Assembly: GCA_028872685.1 (NCBI GenBank)
Contig: JAPKEI010000103.1
Span: 1 to 8,779, forward strand
Source of the DNA: Verrucomicrobiota bacterium
GTDB taxonomy: Bacteria; Verrucomicrobiota; Verrucomicrobiia; Limisphaerales; UBA1100
Length of the DNA stretch: 8,779 bases
Reading direction: 5' to 3'
Both the position numbers and the translations under genes were made by a program. Positions 1 to 6,144 of the stretch are shown here, in pieces. Every line of letters starts with the position of its first letter. Position 1 is the first letter of the stretch. Under the pieces are notes generated by a model. The model searched no databases, was not told the origin of the DNA, and saw only the letters and a program-made list of their open reading frames with translations.

Positions 1-1362
1 TTGATTATGGGCGATGGAAAAATTTTTGATTTGTATAGTTTTCAGGATGCCATCCCGGAGGCGAAGGTGGGCGGCTATCACGGCTACGGAGGACGGTTGG
101 CGGACTTGATTTCAAGCCTTCAAAAATTGCGCGCGACGAATTTGGATGTGATCTATCCCGCGCGCGGGCCGGTCATCCGTAAGCCAAACGCGGCCATCGA
201 TCAGCTGATCGCCCGCGTGCGCGCGCTGTATCGCAACTATCTTTCCACCAACGCGTTGCACTGGTATTTCAAGGAGGAGCGCATGCGTATTTGCGGTGAG
301 CGCGTGTTGGGCAAGGGCGCTAAAATTGAGCTGATGCCCTATTGTCTGCACGTGAAAACGCCGCCGTGGATTATTGAGTTTTCTACCAGCCGCATCATCG
401 TGGCGGATAACGGCCACGGGTTTCTGCTCGATTGCGGCGGGCAACGGCAGTTGGATTTCGTTAAAGATGTGGTGGCCCGTGGCGTGGTGAAAAAAATCGA
501 CGGCATTTTTCTCACGCACACGCACGATGACCACTCACAAATGGTGAAAGCGGCGGCCGAGTTTTTCAAATGCCCCGTGTACGCCACCACCGAGTACGCC
601 GACGTGGTGGAAAACCCCGGCCGTTATCTGATGCCCGGCCTCACCGAACACGCGGTGCCTCGCGTGATGGCGATGGAGGATGGCGCGAAACTGAGATGGA
701 ACGAGTACGAGTTTACGTTTCGTTTTTTCCCGGGCCAAATGTTTTACCACGGCGCGTTGCTGGTGCACCGGCCCAAGTCGAAGCCGGTGTTTTTTATTGG
801 CGACTCGTTTGCGCCCTCGGGCATTGATGACTATTGCCTGCTCAACCGCAATCTCGTTCATCCCGATGCCGGCTACAATCGGTGCTTCAAAATTATCCGC
901 GCGTTGCCCAAAGACACGTGGCTCATCAACCAGCACGTGCCGCATGTGTTCCGCTTTTCTGAAAAAGAACTGACGTTTCTCGAAACGCGCTACGCCGATC
1001 GCACACGGATTTTGCGCGAGCTGCTCCCGTGGGATGATCCGAACTACGGCATCGATGAACGATGGGCCACGTTTTATCCGTACGGCACCACGCTGCGCCC
1101 CGGCGAAACGCGCGAGGTGGAGGTGAGGATCATCAACCATTCGCCGGTAAAGCGGAAGTTCATAGTCACCCCGCGCGCCCGGCGCGGCGTGCTGATTTTG
1201 AGCGATGCAAAATCCATCACGCTCGCCGCGCGCGGCGAAGGCTCGGTGAAGGTGAAAATCCGCGTGCCAAAAAAGCCCGGCGTGTATGTCATCACCGCCG
1301 ATGTGGATTCCAAAGGCATGCACTTCCGCGATTGGGTGGAGTCGGTGATTGAGGTGAAGTGA
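1..1362 (+). CDS. Tandem metallo-beta-lactamase-fold hydrolase with C-terminal Ig-like domain (5' end cut by window)
   Basis: The frame is open from the first base, so the true start lies upstream and the TTG at position 1 is not taken as a start. Residues 1-60 look like the end of a first MBL unit: an Asp at residue 5 (MGD) where the bridging metal ligand sits, then PARGPVI (53-59), where the last His is replaced by Arg55. Residues 110-330 form a complete MBL domain with the HxHxDH motif at H173, H175, D177 and H178, followed by H250 (MFYHG), D268 (FIGDSF) and H312 or H315 (NQHVPH), enough for a two-metal site. Residues 355-453 are beta-rich (LRPGETREVEVRIINHS) and resemble NEW3-type Ig domains. 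MBL hydrolases cleave esters, amides or phosphoesters; the substrate here cannot be told. The end of the gene is clear (TGA 1360-1362). A 75-base gap and a hairpin separate it from the next gene, so it is probably a different transcription unit. Confidence 0.9.
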   Translation: MIMGDGKIFDLYSFQDAIPEAKVGGYHGYGGRLADLISSLQKLRATNLDVIYPARGPVIRKPNAAIDQLIARVRALYRNYLSTNALHWYFKEERMRICGERVLGKGAKIELMPYCLHVKTPPWIIEFSTSRIIVADNGHGFLLDCGGQRQLDFVKDVVARGVVKKIDGIFLTHTHDDHSQMVKAAAEFFKCPVYATTEYADVVENPGRYLMPGLTEHAVPRVMAMEDGAKLRWNEYEFTFRFFPGQMFYHGALLVHRPKSKPVFFIGDSFAPSGIDDYCLLNRNLVHPDAGYNRCFKIIRALPKDTWLINQHVPHVFRFSEKELTFLETRYADRTRILRELLPWDDPNYGIDERWATFYPYGTTLRPGETREVEVRIINHSPVKRKFIVTPRARRGVLILSDAKSITLAARGEGSVKVKIRVPKKPGVYVITADVDSKGMHFRDWVESVIEVK

Positions 1363-1368
1363 TTTGTT

Positions 1369-1389
1369 CTGCCGGCATCTTGCTGGCAG
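1369..1389 (+). terminator. GC-rich stem-loop after the MBL gene; terminator-like or a repeat copy
   Basis: An 8-base-pair stem, CTGCCGGC (1369-1376) with GCTGGCAG (1382-1389), includes one G-U pair and closes a 5-base ATCTT loop. It begins seven bases after the stop of the MBL gene. No T-run follows, so it is a poor intrinsic terminator. It could instead be a transcript-end stabiliser or one copy of a dispersed intergenic palindrome. Confidence 0.4.
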
Positions 1390-1400
1390 TACGTTGAGGC

Positions 1401-1429
1401 TTCTGAAATCCGCCTGTTTCCGCTATAAA
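1401..1429 (+). promoter_or_regulatory. Possible promoter of the four-gene cluster
   Basis: TATAAA at 1424-1429 matches the -10 consensus at five of six positions. TTCTGA at 1401-1406 is a weak -35 match, 17 bases upstream. If this promoter is real, transcription would start within a few bases of the GTG at 1438, giving a nearly leaderless message. That would agree with the absence of any Shine-Dalgarno sequence before that gene. No clear Zur- or Fur-type palindrome is visible in the spacer. Confidence 0.25.
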
Positions 1430-1437
1430 CCGCGCCA

Positions 1438-3210
1438 GTGAACCCCCTTCGAGTCATTACCTTGGCGTGGTTTTGCGCGACGACTTCCGGCGTGGCGCAT
1501 CCCATTTCAATGAGCAACACCCTCGCCGATTGCCGCGAGGACGCCGTGATGGTAACGCTTCGCGTGATGCTTGAGGACCTCGTGCTTTTCCACGGGCTCA
1601 AGGCGAATAGCGACACAATCTTCAACGCCGACGACCTGCGCGCAGCCGCCAAAAAGCACGAAGCATTTTTGCTAAAACATTTCTCCGTGCGTGATGGAGA
1701 AGGGCAATCGCTTGAGGGTACGGTGGTTAGCCGCGATGATTCTGCCATCCTGGATAAAGGCGTGCAGCTGGAGGATTTGATGAAACTCATCGCCGTGTAC
1801 GAACTCAGGTTCACCCCCGCAAAACCCAAACCGGCTTTCCTCACCTTCACCCAAAACTTTGGAGGCGCGAAATCCGTGGTGCCCTCCATTATGGAATTTA
1901 TGGCGCTGCAAACTGGCGTGTGGATTGAAAAACCCGTGCAACTCCAGCCTGGCCAGCCGCACACCGTGGCACTGGACTGGGACAATCCACCCGACGAAGC
2001 CCCACAAAACTGGCGTGAGCTACGCAAGAAACGCGCCGAGGAATTCCAGAAACGCCTCGGCATCACGAGTTACAGCGGGCTGTACTCGTACATTTATTTG
2101 ACCGACCGCGAAGTGCGCCACGAAATTTTGGTGCCGCTGCTGACCTTCGAAAAATGGTTGCCACTCGAACGCGCCAATCCGGAATTTCTCGAAGTCGCTG
2201 AACAGGAAGCCGCGCGCCAAAAAGTTGCCGAATGGTTTCGCGACCGCAACCCCGTGGAAATCGACGGCTTGCCCGTGAAGCCCATTCTGCAGCGGCTGCA
2301 GTTTTTCGGCCTGAATATCAGCGACTTTGCGCAGAACGCCGAACCTCACCGCGTGAGCGCCTATCAAGCGCGGCTCGGCATCATTCTGAAATACCCCACC
2401 AAGGCCCCACCCAATCGCGTGCGTTTGACATGGGATTCCTTCCACGAAGCCGCGCCCTTCCTGCGCTCGGTGGTGTACGACCACGAAAAAGATCCAACCG
2501 AGGAATTCTTCGTGCGCGACCAACCGCGCTGGGAATGGACTCGCGAAGGCAACCCTCCGACCGCACATGATTTTAAATTACCCAACCTCGTGGTGACCTC
2601 AAAAAGATCATCGATCAATTTAATGGCCGCCCTGCTGCTCGCGCTAGCGGTGTACATCGGAATTTCGCGCGCATCGACTTTAGCGTTTGGCGGCGCGCTG
2701 GTCGTTGGCGCAGGCGTGCTAGCCGTTGTTAGTATTTCAAATACGCCCACAGCCATACCAACATCAAAAGCCGGAATCGTAACCAAACACGCCGCCACCC
2801 TGCTGCAAAACATTTACCGCGCTTTTGACTACAATGAAAAGAGCGACGTGTACGACGCGCTGGCGCACAGCGTGACGGGCGATCTTTTGGAAGAATTGTT
2901 TTTGAAAATCCAATCCGGCCTGCGCATGCAGGAGCAAGGCGGCGCAATGGCCCACGTGAAGCGCGTGCGCATCACCCGCATCGCGCTGGCCACGCCCGTG
3001 ACGGAAGCGCGCCTGCCAGTGAACTGCACGTGGCGCGTCATTGGCACAGTGGAACATTGGGGGCACATTCACACGCGCGAGAATGAGTACACCGCACGCA
3101 TCCACCTCAGCACAACCCCGGAAGACCGCGGACGGATTGTGGCGTTTGAGGTGACGGATGAAAAACGCGTGCGCTTCGAAACCGGCATCCGACAATTCGA
3201 GGATCAATAA
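1438..3210 (+). CDS. Secreted/membrane-anchored protein of unknown function, first gene of the metal-transporter-like cluster
   Basis: A protein of 590 residues that I do not recognise as a named family. The start is GTG at 1438: it gives a signal peptide (residues 1-20, ending SGVA) and leaves His21-Pro22 as the mature N-terminus. Residues 21-385 form a long extracytoplasmic region that starts HPISMSN and continues with alternating strands (VMVTLRVMLEDLVLF), somewhat like small secreted domains such as DUF6702 or DUF2796; this resemblance is by eye only. Two hydrophobic segments follow at about 393-409 and 415-433, forming a hairpin. Residues 436-590 (AATLLQNIYRAFDYNEKSDVYDAL near the start) have a helix-then-strand pattern that could be NTF2/Tim44-like. 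With a cleaved signal peptide and two membrane segments, both soluble parts should face outside. The ABC ATPase gene begins six bases after its stop, which points to an operon. No catalytic motif was seen. Confidence 0.82.
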   Translation: MNPLRVITLAWFCATTSGVAHPISMSNTLADCREDAVMVTLRVMLEDLVLFHGLKANSDTIFNADDLRAAAKKHEAFLLKHFSVRDGEGQSLEGTVVSRDDSAILDKGVQLEDLMKLIAVYELRFTPAKPKPAFLTFTQNFGGAKSVVPSIMEFMALQTGVWIEKPVQLQPGQPHTVALDWDNPPDEAPQNWRELRKKRAEEFQKRLGITSYSGLYSYIYLTDREVRHEILVPLLTFEKWLPLERANPEFLEVAEQEAARQKVAEWFRDRNPVEIDGLPVKPILQRLQFFGLNISDFAQNAEPHRVSAYQARLGIILKYPTKAPPNRVRLTWDSFHEAAPFLRSVVYDHEKDPTEEFFVRDQPRWEWTREGNPPTAHDFKLPNLVVTSKRSSINLMAALLLALAVYIGISRASTLAFGGALVVGAGVLAVVSISNTPTAIPTSKAGIVTKHAATLLQNIYRAFDYNEKSDVYDALAHSVTGDLLEELFLKIQSGLRMQEQGGAMAHVKRVRITRIALATPVTEARLPVNCTWRVIGTVEHWGHIHTRENEYTARIHLSTTPEDRGRIVAFEVTDEKRVRFETGIRQFEDQ

Positions 3211-3216
3211 TGCATT

Positions 3217-3894
3217 ATGCGCGTTACGATTGAAAATCTTGAATTCGAATACGGCTTGGGGCGCTTCCGGCTGTGCATTCCCGATTTGCAAATCGAGGCT
3301 GGCACGCGTATGGCCTTCGTGGGGCCGAGTGGCTCGGGCAAAACAACGCTGCTGCGGTTGCTCGCGGGCATCGTCACGCCGCAATCCGGCACGGTGACCG
3401 TCGGCGAAGTGCCGGTGAACGAACTGGCCGATGCCGGCCGGCGCGCGTTTCGCATTCGGCACATTGGCTTTGTTTTCCAGGATTTTCGGTTGGTGGATCA
3501 CCTCGACGTGCGCGAAAATATTTTGCTGCCCTATCGCCTTAACGATGCGCTTCCGGTTTACGATTCCATCGAGTCGCAGGTGAAACAGCAGGCCGAACGG
3601 CTCGACCTCGCGGACAAGTTGGATTCGCCAGTAGACGAGTTGTCGCAAGGCGAACAACAACGCGTCGCCATTTGCCGTGCGCTGTTGCCGCGCCCCGAGC
3701 TGTTGCTGGCCGATGAACCCACCGGCAATCTCGATCCGAAAAATAAGGACCGCATTCTCGACCAACTTTTCCAACAAACCGAAAGCGCCGAGGCCACGCT
3801 GGTGATGGTGACACACGACCACGCGCTGCTCGATCGCTTCGACCGAGTGATTGATTTCACAAAATTCCACAAACCGGAGACCACCAATGAATAG
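3217..3894 (+). CDS. ABC transporter ATPase, MacB/LolD/FtsE type
   Basis: A 225-residue stand-alone nucleotide-binding subunit that hydrolyses ATP at the inner face of the cytoplasmic membrane to drive the permease encoded next. All motifs are present: Walker A GPSGSGKTT (36-44), Q-loop Q88 in FVFQDF, signature LSQGEQQ (142-148, a Q in place of the usual second G), Walker B LLLADE (D166, E167), D-loop NLD (171-173) and H-loop H200 in VTHDH. Length and the FQDFRLVDHLDVRENI segment after the Q-loop match the LolD/MacB/FtsE group rather than ZnuC. The ATG at 3217 fits the conserved first strand (MRVTIENLEFEY); GAGGA at 3199-3203 is a rather distant ribosome site. The ATG at 3210 that overlaps the previous stop is in another frame. 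The gene overlaps the permease gene by 8 bases. The substrate cannot be read from an ATPase alone. Confidence 0.95.
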   Translation: MRVTIENLEFEYGLGRFRLCIPDLQIEAGTRMAFVGPSGSGKTTLLRLLAGIVTPQSGTVTVGEVPVNELADAGRRAFRIRHIGFVFQDFRLVDHLDVRENILLPYRLNDALPVYDSIESQVKQQAERLDLADKLDSPVDELSQGEQQRVAICRALLPRPELLLADEPTGNLDPKNKDRILDQLFQQTESAEATLVMVTHDHALLDRFDRVIDFTKFHKPETTNE

Positions 3895-5029
3895 CCTGTG
3901 GCTGGCTTGGCTGTATCTGCGGCGCCGGCGCGTGGCAGCTGGCGTGATGGTGGCCGGCGTGGCGCTGGCGCTGTACCTCCCACTGGCGGCGCATTGGGCG
4001 GCGGATGCGTTCGACAAAGCACTGGGTGCACGCGCGGCGGCCACGCCAATGATTGTGGGCGCGCGCGGCAGCCGGTTTGATCTTGTGCTGCACGGGCTGT
4101 ACTTCCGCGCGCGCAGTGAGGGCACCGTGGCGCACGGAGAATTCACCGCGCTGCGCGATGCGGGGCACGGACGCGTGATTCCGCTACACGTGCAGTTCAC
4201 CGCGGGCGGGCAGCCGGTGGTCGGAACGTCGCTGGATTATTTTGAGTTCCGAGAATTGCAAATGGCGCGTGGCGAATCGATGGCGCTCTTGGGCGATTGC
4301 GTGCTGGGCGCGAATGCTGCGCATGAATTGAATCTCAGCCCGGGCGACAAGTTGAAAACCGACCGCAAAAATCTTTTTGATCTCACGGGCGATTATCCGC
4401 TGCAACTTAACGTGACCGGCGTGCTTTCCGCCACGGGCACGGCGGATGATGAAGGGGTGTTTGTGGATGTGAAAACGGCGTGGATTATCGCGGGCCACGG
4501 CCACGGGCACGATGAAAGTGAATCTAACGCCACGAACTCCCCCAGCGCGAAACTGGTGAAAACGCATTTGGAAATCACGCCGAAAAATATGGGCACGTTT
4601 CATTTCCACGACGACACCACCGCGCTGCCGCTCACGGCTATTCTCGTGGAACCGATGGACGCCAAGGGAACAGCGATGGTGTTGGGCCGTTATCAACATA
4701 GCAGCCAACTGCAGGCGCTCAAGCCGCCGGTTGTCGTCAATGAAATGATGGGGATGGTGATGCGGGTGCGGCAGTTTCTCGATGCGAACTACGCGTTGGT
4801 GGCGGGCGCGATGGGAATGCTGCTGACGCTGATTGTCGCGCTGTCGCGCCGGCTCCGCTCGCGGGAAATGGAGACGCTCTTTTTGCTGGGCTGCAGTCGC
4901 GGCACGCAGTTTGCTTTGCAGGCGGCGGAGCTGCTAATTGTTTTTGCCGCCGCCCTCGCCCTCGCCCTCGCTGCCGCGTGGGCCACGGTGGGGTGGGCGC
5001 GGGATTACTTGAACACACTTGCCGGATGA
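3887..5029 (+). CDS. FtsX/MacB-type ABC permease with histidine-rich periplasmic loops
   Basis: A protein of 380 residues. The ATG at 3887 is chosen because GGAG (3876-3879) lies seven bases before it and because it gives the usual short N-terminus (MNSLWLAWLYLRRRR) before the first membrane segment (16-37); an in-frame ATG at 3851 would only lengthen the overlap. Residues 38-300 form a periplasmic MacB-like domain. It carries GHGHGHDE (203-210) and HFHDD (239-243), two His/Asp clusters suited to zinc or another transition metal. Segments at 303-319 and 346-366 flank the FtsX coupling region (SREMETLFLLGCSRG). The protein ends 14 residues after the third segment, so the fourth helix usual in MacB/LolC permeases seems absent. 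It should form a dimer and work with the upstream ATPase. Its TGA overlaps the next ATG (ATGA, 5026-5029). The metal role is inferred from the His clusters and from the neighbouring binding protein. Confidence 0.9.
   Translation: MNSLWLAWLYLRRRRVAAGVMVAGVALALYLPLAAHWAADAFDKALGARAAATPMIVGARGSRFDLVLHGLYFRARSEGTVAHGEFTALRDAGHGRVIPLHVQFTAGGQPVVGTSLDYFEFRELQMARGESMALLGDCVLGANAAHELNLSPGDKLKTDRKNLFDLTGDYPLQLNVTGVLSATGTADDEGVFVDVKTAWIIAGHGHGHDESESNATNSPSAKLVKTHLEITPKNMGTFHFHDDTTALPLTAILVEPMDAKGTAMVLGRYQHSSQLQALKPPVVVNEMMGMVMRVRQFLDANYALVAGAMGMLLTLIVALSRRLRSREMETLFLLGCSRGTQFALQAAELLIVFAAALALALAAAWATVGWARDYLNTLAG
4952..4969 (+). repeat. Tandem hexamer, three copies of GCCCTC
   Basis: Three perfect GCCCTC units encode the Ala-Leu run of the last membrane segment of the permease. 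Gain or loss of a unit would keep the frame and change the helix length by two residues. It probably reflects the helix composition rather than a regulatory switch. Confidence 0.6.
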
Positions 5030-5934
5030 AACAGCTCTTGATCCTCATTTCGATTTTTGTGATCGGCTGCAAGCCGACGGCGGATGCACCCACACTGCGA
5101 GCGGGCAAGCCGCGCGTGGCGGTGGTGAATTATCCGCTGGCGTATTTTGTGGAACGAATTGCGGGCGATTTGGTGGAAGTACATTTTCCGGCAATGGAGG
5201 GGGATCCGGCGTTTTGGAAACCAACGGGTGCGGAGGTGCGGAAATTTCAGTCAAACGATCTGATTCTGCTCAATGGCGCTTCGTACGCAAAATGGCCGGC
5301 GTGGTCGTCACTGCCGGATTCGCGGATGGTGAACACCAGCGCGGCGTTTCGCGATGCGTTCATCGCGGTGAAAGCCGATACGGCACATCGGCACGGCAAG
5401 GGCGGCGAACAAAGCCACATGGGCATGGCGTTCACTACTTGGCTGGATTTTAAACAAGCTCAGCAACAAGCCGCTGCGGTGCATCGTGCGCTGGCTCATT
5501 TATTGCCAACGCACAGCGAAACCCTCGCGAACAATTTTGCCGGGTTGCAGCGTGATTTGGTTTCGCTGGATGCGGATCTGCGAGGCATCGCCGCCGATTT
5601 GGGTGACACGCCGCTACTGGGATCGCATCCTGTCTACCAATACTTGGCGCGCGGTTATGGTTTGAAAATTCGCAGTGTGCATTGGGAACCGGACGCAATG
5701 CCCGCTGCCGAAGAATGGGTGGAACTGGCGGAACTGCGCAAAACGCATCCGGCAAGAGTGATGCTCTGGGAAGATGCGCCGGACAAATCCATCGTGGCCG
5801 AACTCAAGGCACAAGCGATACGCAGTGTGGTCTTTGCTCCGTGCGCCAACCGATCCGGAAACGGGACGGATGATTGGTTGACGGTGATGCGAGCAAATGT
5901 GGTGGCGTTACGAGCAGCACTTGGCGCTGAGTAG
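5026..5934 (+). CDS. ZnuA/TroA-like metal-binding lipoprotein (ABC substrate-binding protein)
   Basis: A protein of 302 residues. The start is ATG 5026, inside an ATGA overlap with the permease stop; it gives a proper lipoprotein signal (MKQLLILISIFVIGC, lipobox VIGC, Cys15). A GTG-type start further upstream would spoil this signal. The body follows the TroA/ZnuA fold: RVAVVNYPLAYFVERIAGD (30-48), GDPAFWKPT (59-67), LILLNGASYAKW, a short His-rich loop with H121, H123 and H131, TTWLD (137-141), GSHPVYQYLARGYGL (around H201) and LWEDAP with E249/D250. Family members bind zinc or manganese outside the membrane and hand it to a permease. By my alignment the first two His ligands of ZnuA correspond to the GDPAFWKP and FTTWLD positions, which have no His here; H201 and E249 are kept and the loop His could substitute. 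It is the last gene of the coupled cluster and is encoded beside a FtsX-type permease rather than a ZnuB type. Confidence 0.9.
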   Translation: MKQLLILISIFVIGCKPTADAPTLRAGKPRVAVVNYPLAYFVERIAGDLVEVHFPAMEGDPAFWKPTGAEVRKFQSNDLILLNGASYAKWPAWSSLPDSRMVNTSAAFRDAFIAVKADTAHRHGKGGEQSHMGMAFTTWLDFKQAQQQAAAVHRALAHLLPTHSETLANNFAGLQRDLVSLDADLRGIAADLGDTPLLGSHPVYQYLARGYGLKIRSVHWEPDAMPAAEEWVELAELRKTHPARVMLWEDAPDKSIVAELKAQAIRSVVFAPCANRSGNGTDDWLTVMRANVVALRAALGAE

Positions 5935-5947
5935 TTCTTTTGCCCGC

Positions 5948-5963
5948 AAGTTGTTCACAACTT
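5948..5963. promoter_or_regulatory. 7-2-7 inverted repeat, operator-like
   Basis: AAGTTGT and ACAACTT are perfect inverted arms separated by TC, 14 bases after the stop of the binding-protein gene. The short spacer suits a dimeric regulator site more than an RNA hairpin. No T-run follows. Which regulator would bind, and whether it serves the large gene downstream, cannot be told. Confidence 0.3.
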
Positions 5964-6036
5964 ACTGTCCCCGTGTGAGCAATGTAGGGTTGGCCCGAAC
6001 GCGTTCTGCCGCATACTCACGGCGAGGAGGAGGGAG

Positions 6037-6144
6037 TTGTTGGTTTTTTTACAAACCCGCACGAGTATTTTTGCCATGCCAATGATGGGGCACCCGAGAC
6101 GGGTGAAGTGGCATTCCTTTTCCAATGATCCGCGACTAGTATGA
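6037..6144 (+). CDS. Possible 35-codon leader ORF overlapping the start of the large secreted protein gene
   Basis: AGGAGG at 6025-6030, within a longer purine run (6024-6036), lies six bases before a TTG at 6037. It is the strongest ribosome-binding-like sequence in the spacer. The frame from that TTG reads 35 codons (MLVFLQTRTSIFAMPMMG at the start) and ends in a TGA at 6142-6144, which overlaps the ATG of the next gene as ATGA. The downstream gene has no ribosome site of its own, so coupling through this small frame would explain its translation. The peptide is Arg/Met-rich and resembles nothing I know. It may be chance: short frames are common, and TTG is a rare start. Confidence 0.25.
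   Translation: MLVFLQTRTSIFAMPMMGHPRRVKWHSFSNDPRLV
6076..6114 (+). other. Nested RNA hairpin upstream of the large secreted protein gene
   Basis: An outer stem ATGCCA/TGGCAT (6076-6081 with 6109-6114) encloses an inner perfect stem CACCCG-AGA-CGGGTG (6091-6105), joined by a 9-base and a 3-base internal loop. It lies 26 bases before the ATG at 6141 and is followed by a weak T-rich stretch (TCCTTTTCC). It could be a 5' leader structure or a weak terminator. It matches no riboswitch class I can recall. Confidence 0.35.

Noticed and set aside
535..1323. Minus-strand open frame of 262 codons
   Set aside because: It is antisense to the catalytic MBL domain, whose HxHxDH and downstream metal ligands are intact. 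Its His/Arg/Ala-rich translation is typical of a shadow.
1074..2066. Minus-strand open frame of 330 codons
   Set aside because: It spans the end of the MBL gene, the spacer and the start of the membrane protein gene in antisense. Its product is rich in Ser, Arg and Thr with no domain, as expected for a shadow frame.
2764..4200. Long open frame of 478 codons on the minus strand
   Set aside because: It runs antisense across three + strand genes with strong motifs (membrane protein, ABC ATPase, permease) and its translation has no recognisable domain. It reflects codon bias in the opposite frame.
4978..5025. Upstream GTG/ATG extension of the binding-protein gene
   Set aside because: The extension would lie inside the permease gene and would bury the lipoprotein signal. 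The ATG at 5026 in an ATGA overlap gives a normal lipobox at Cys15.
6037..6068. Possible promoter (TTGTTG with GAGTAT) before the giant gene
   Set aside because: The spacing is about 20 bases and the -10 match is poor, so it cannot be supported from sequence alone.
5897..6085. Plus-strand frame of 62 codons across the end of the binding-protein gene and the spacer
   Set aside because: It starts within the coding end of the lipoprotein gene, has no ribosome site and has no protein-like features. The 35-codon frame at 6037 has better start signals and was kept at low confidence instead.
5935..6140. Riboswitch (for example c-di-GMP, fluoride or guanidine classes) before the giant gene
   Set aside because: None of the conserved cores I remember for these classes can be placed on the spacer. 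Only simple hairpins are visible.
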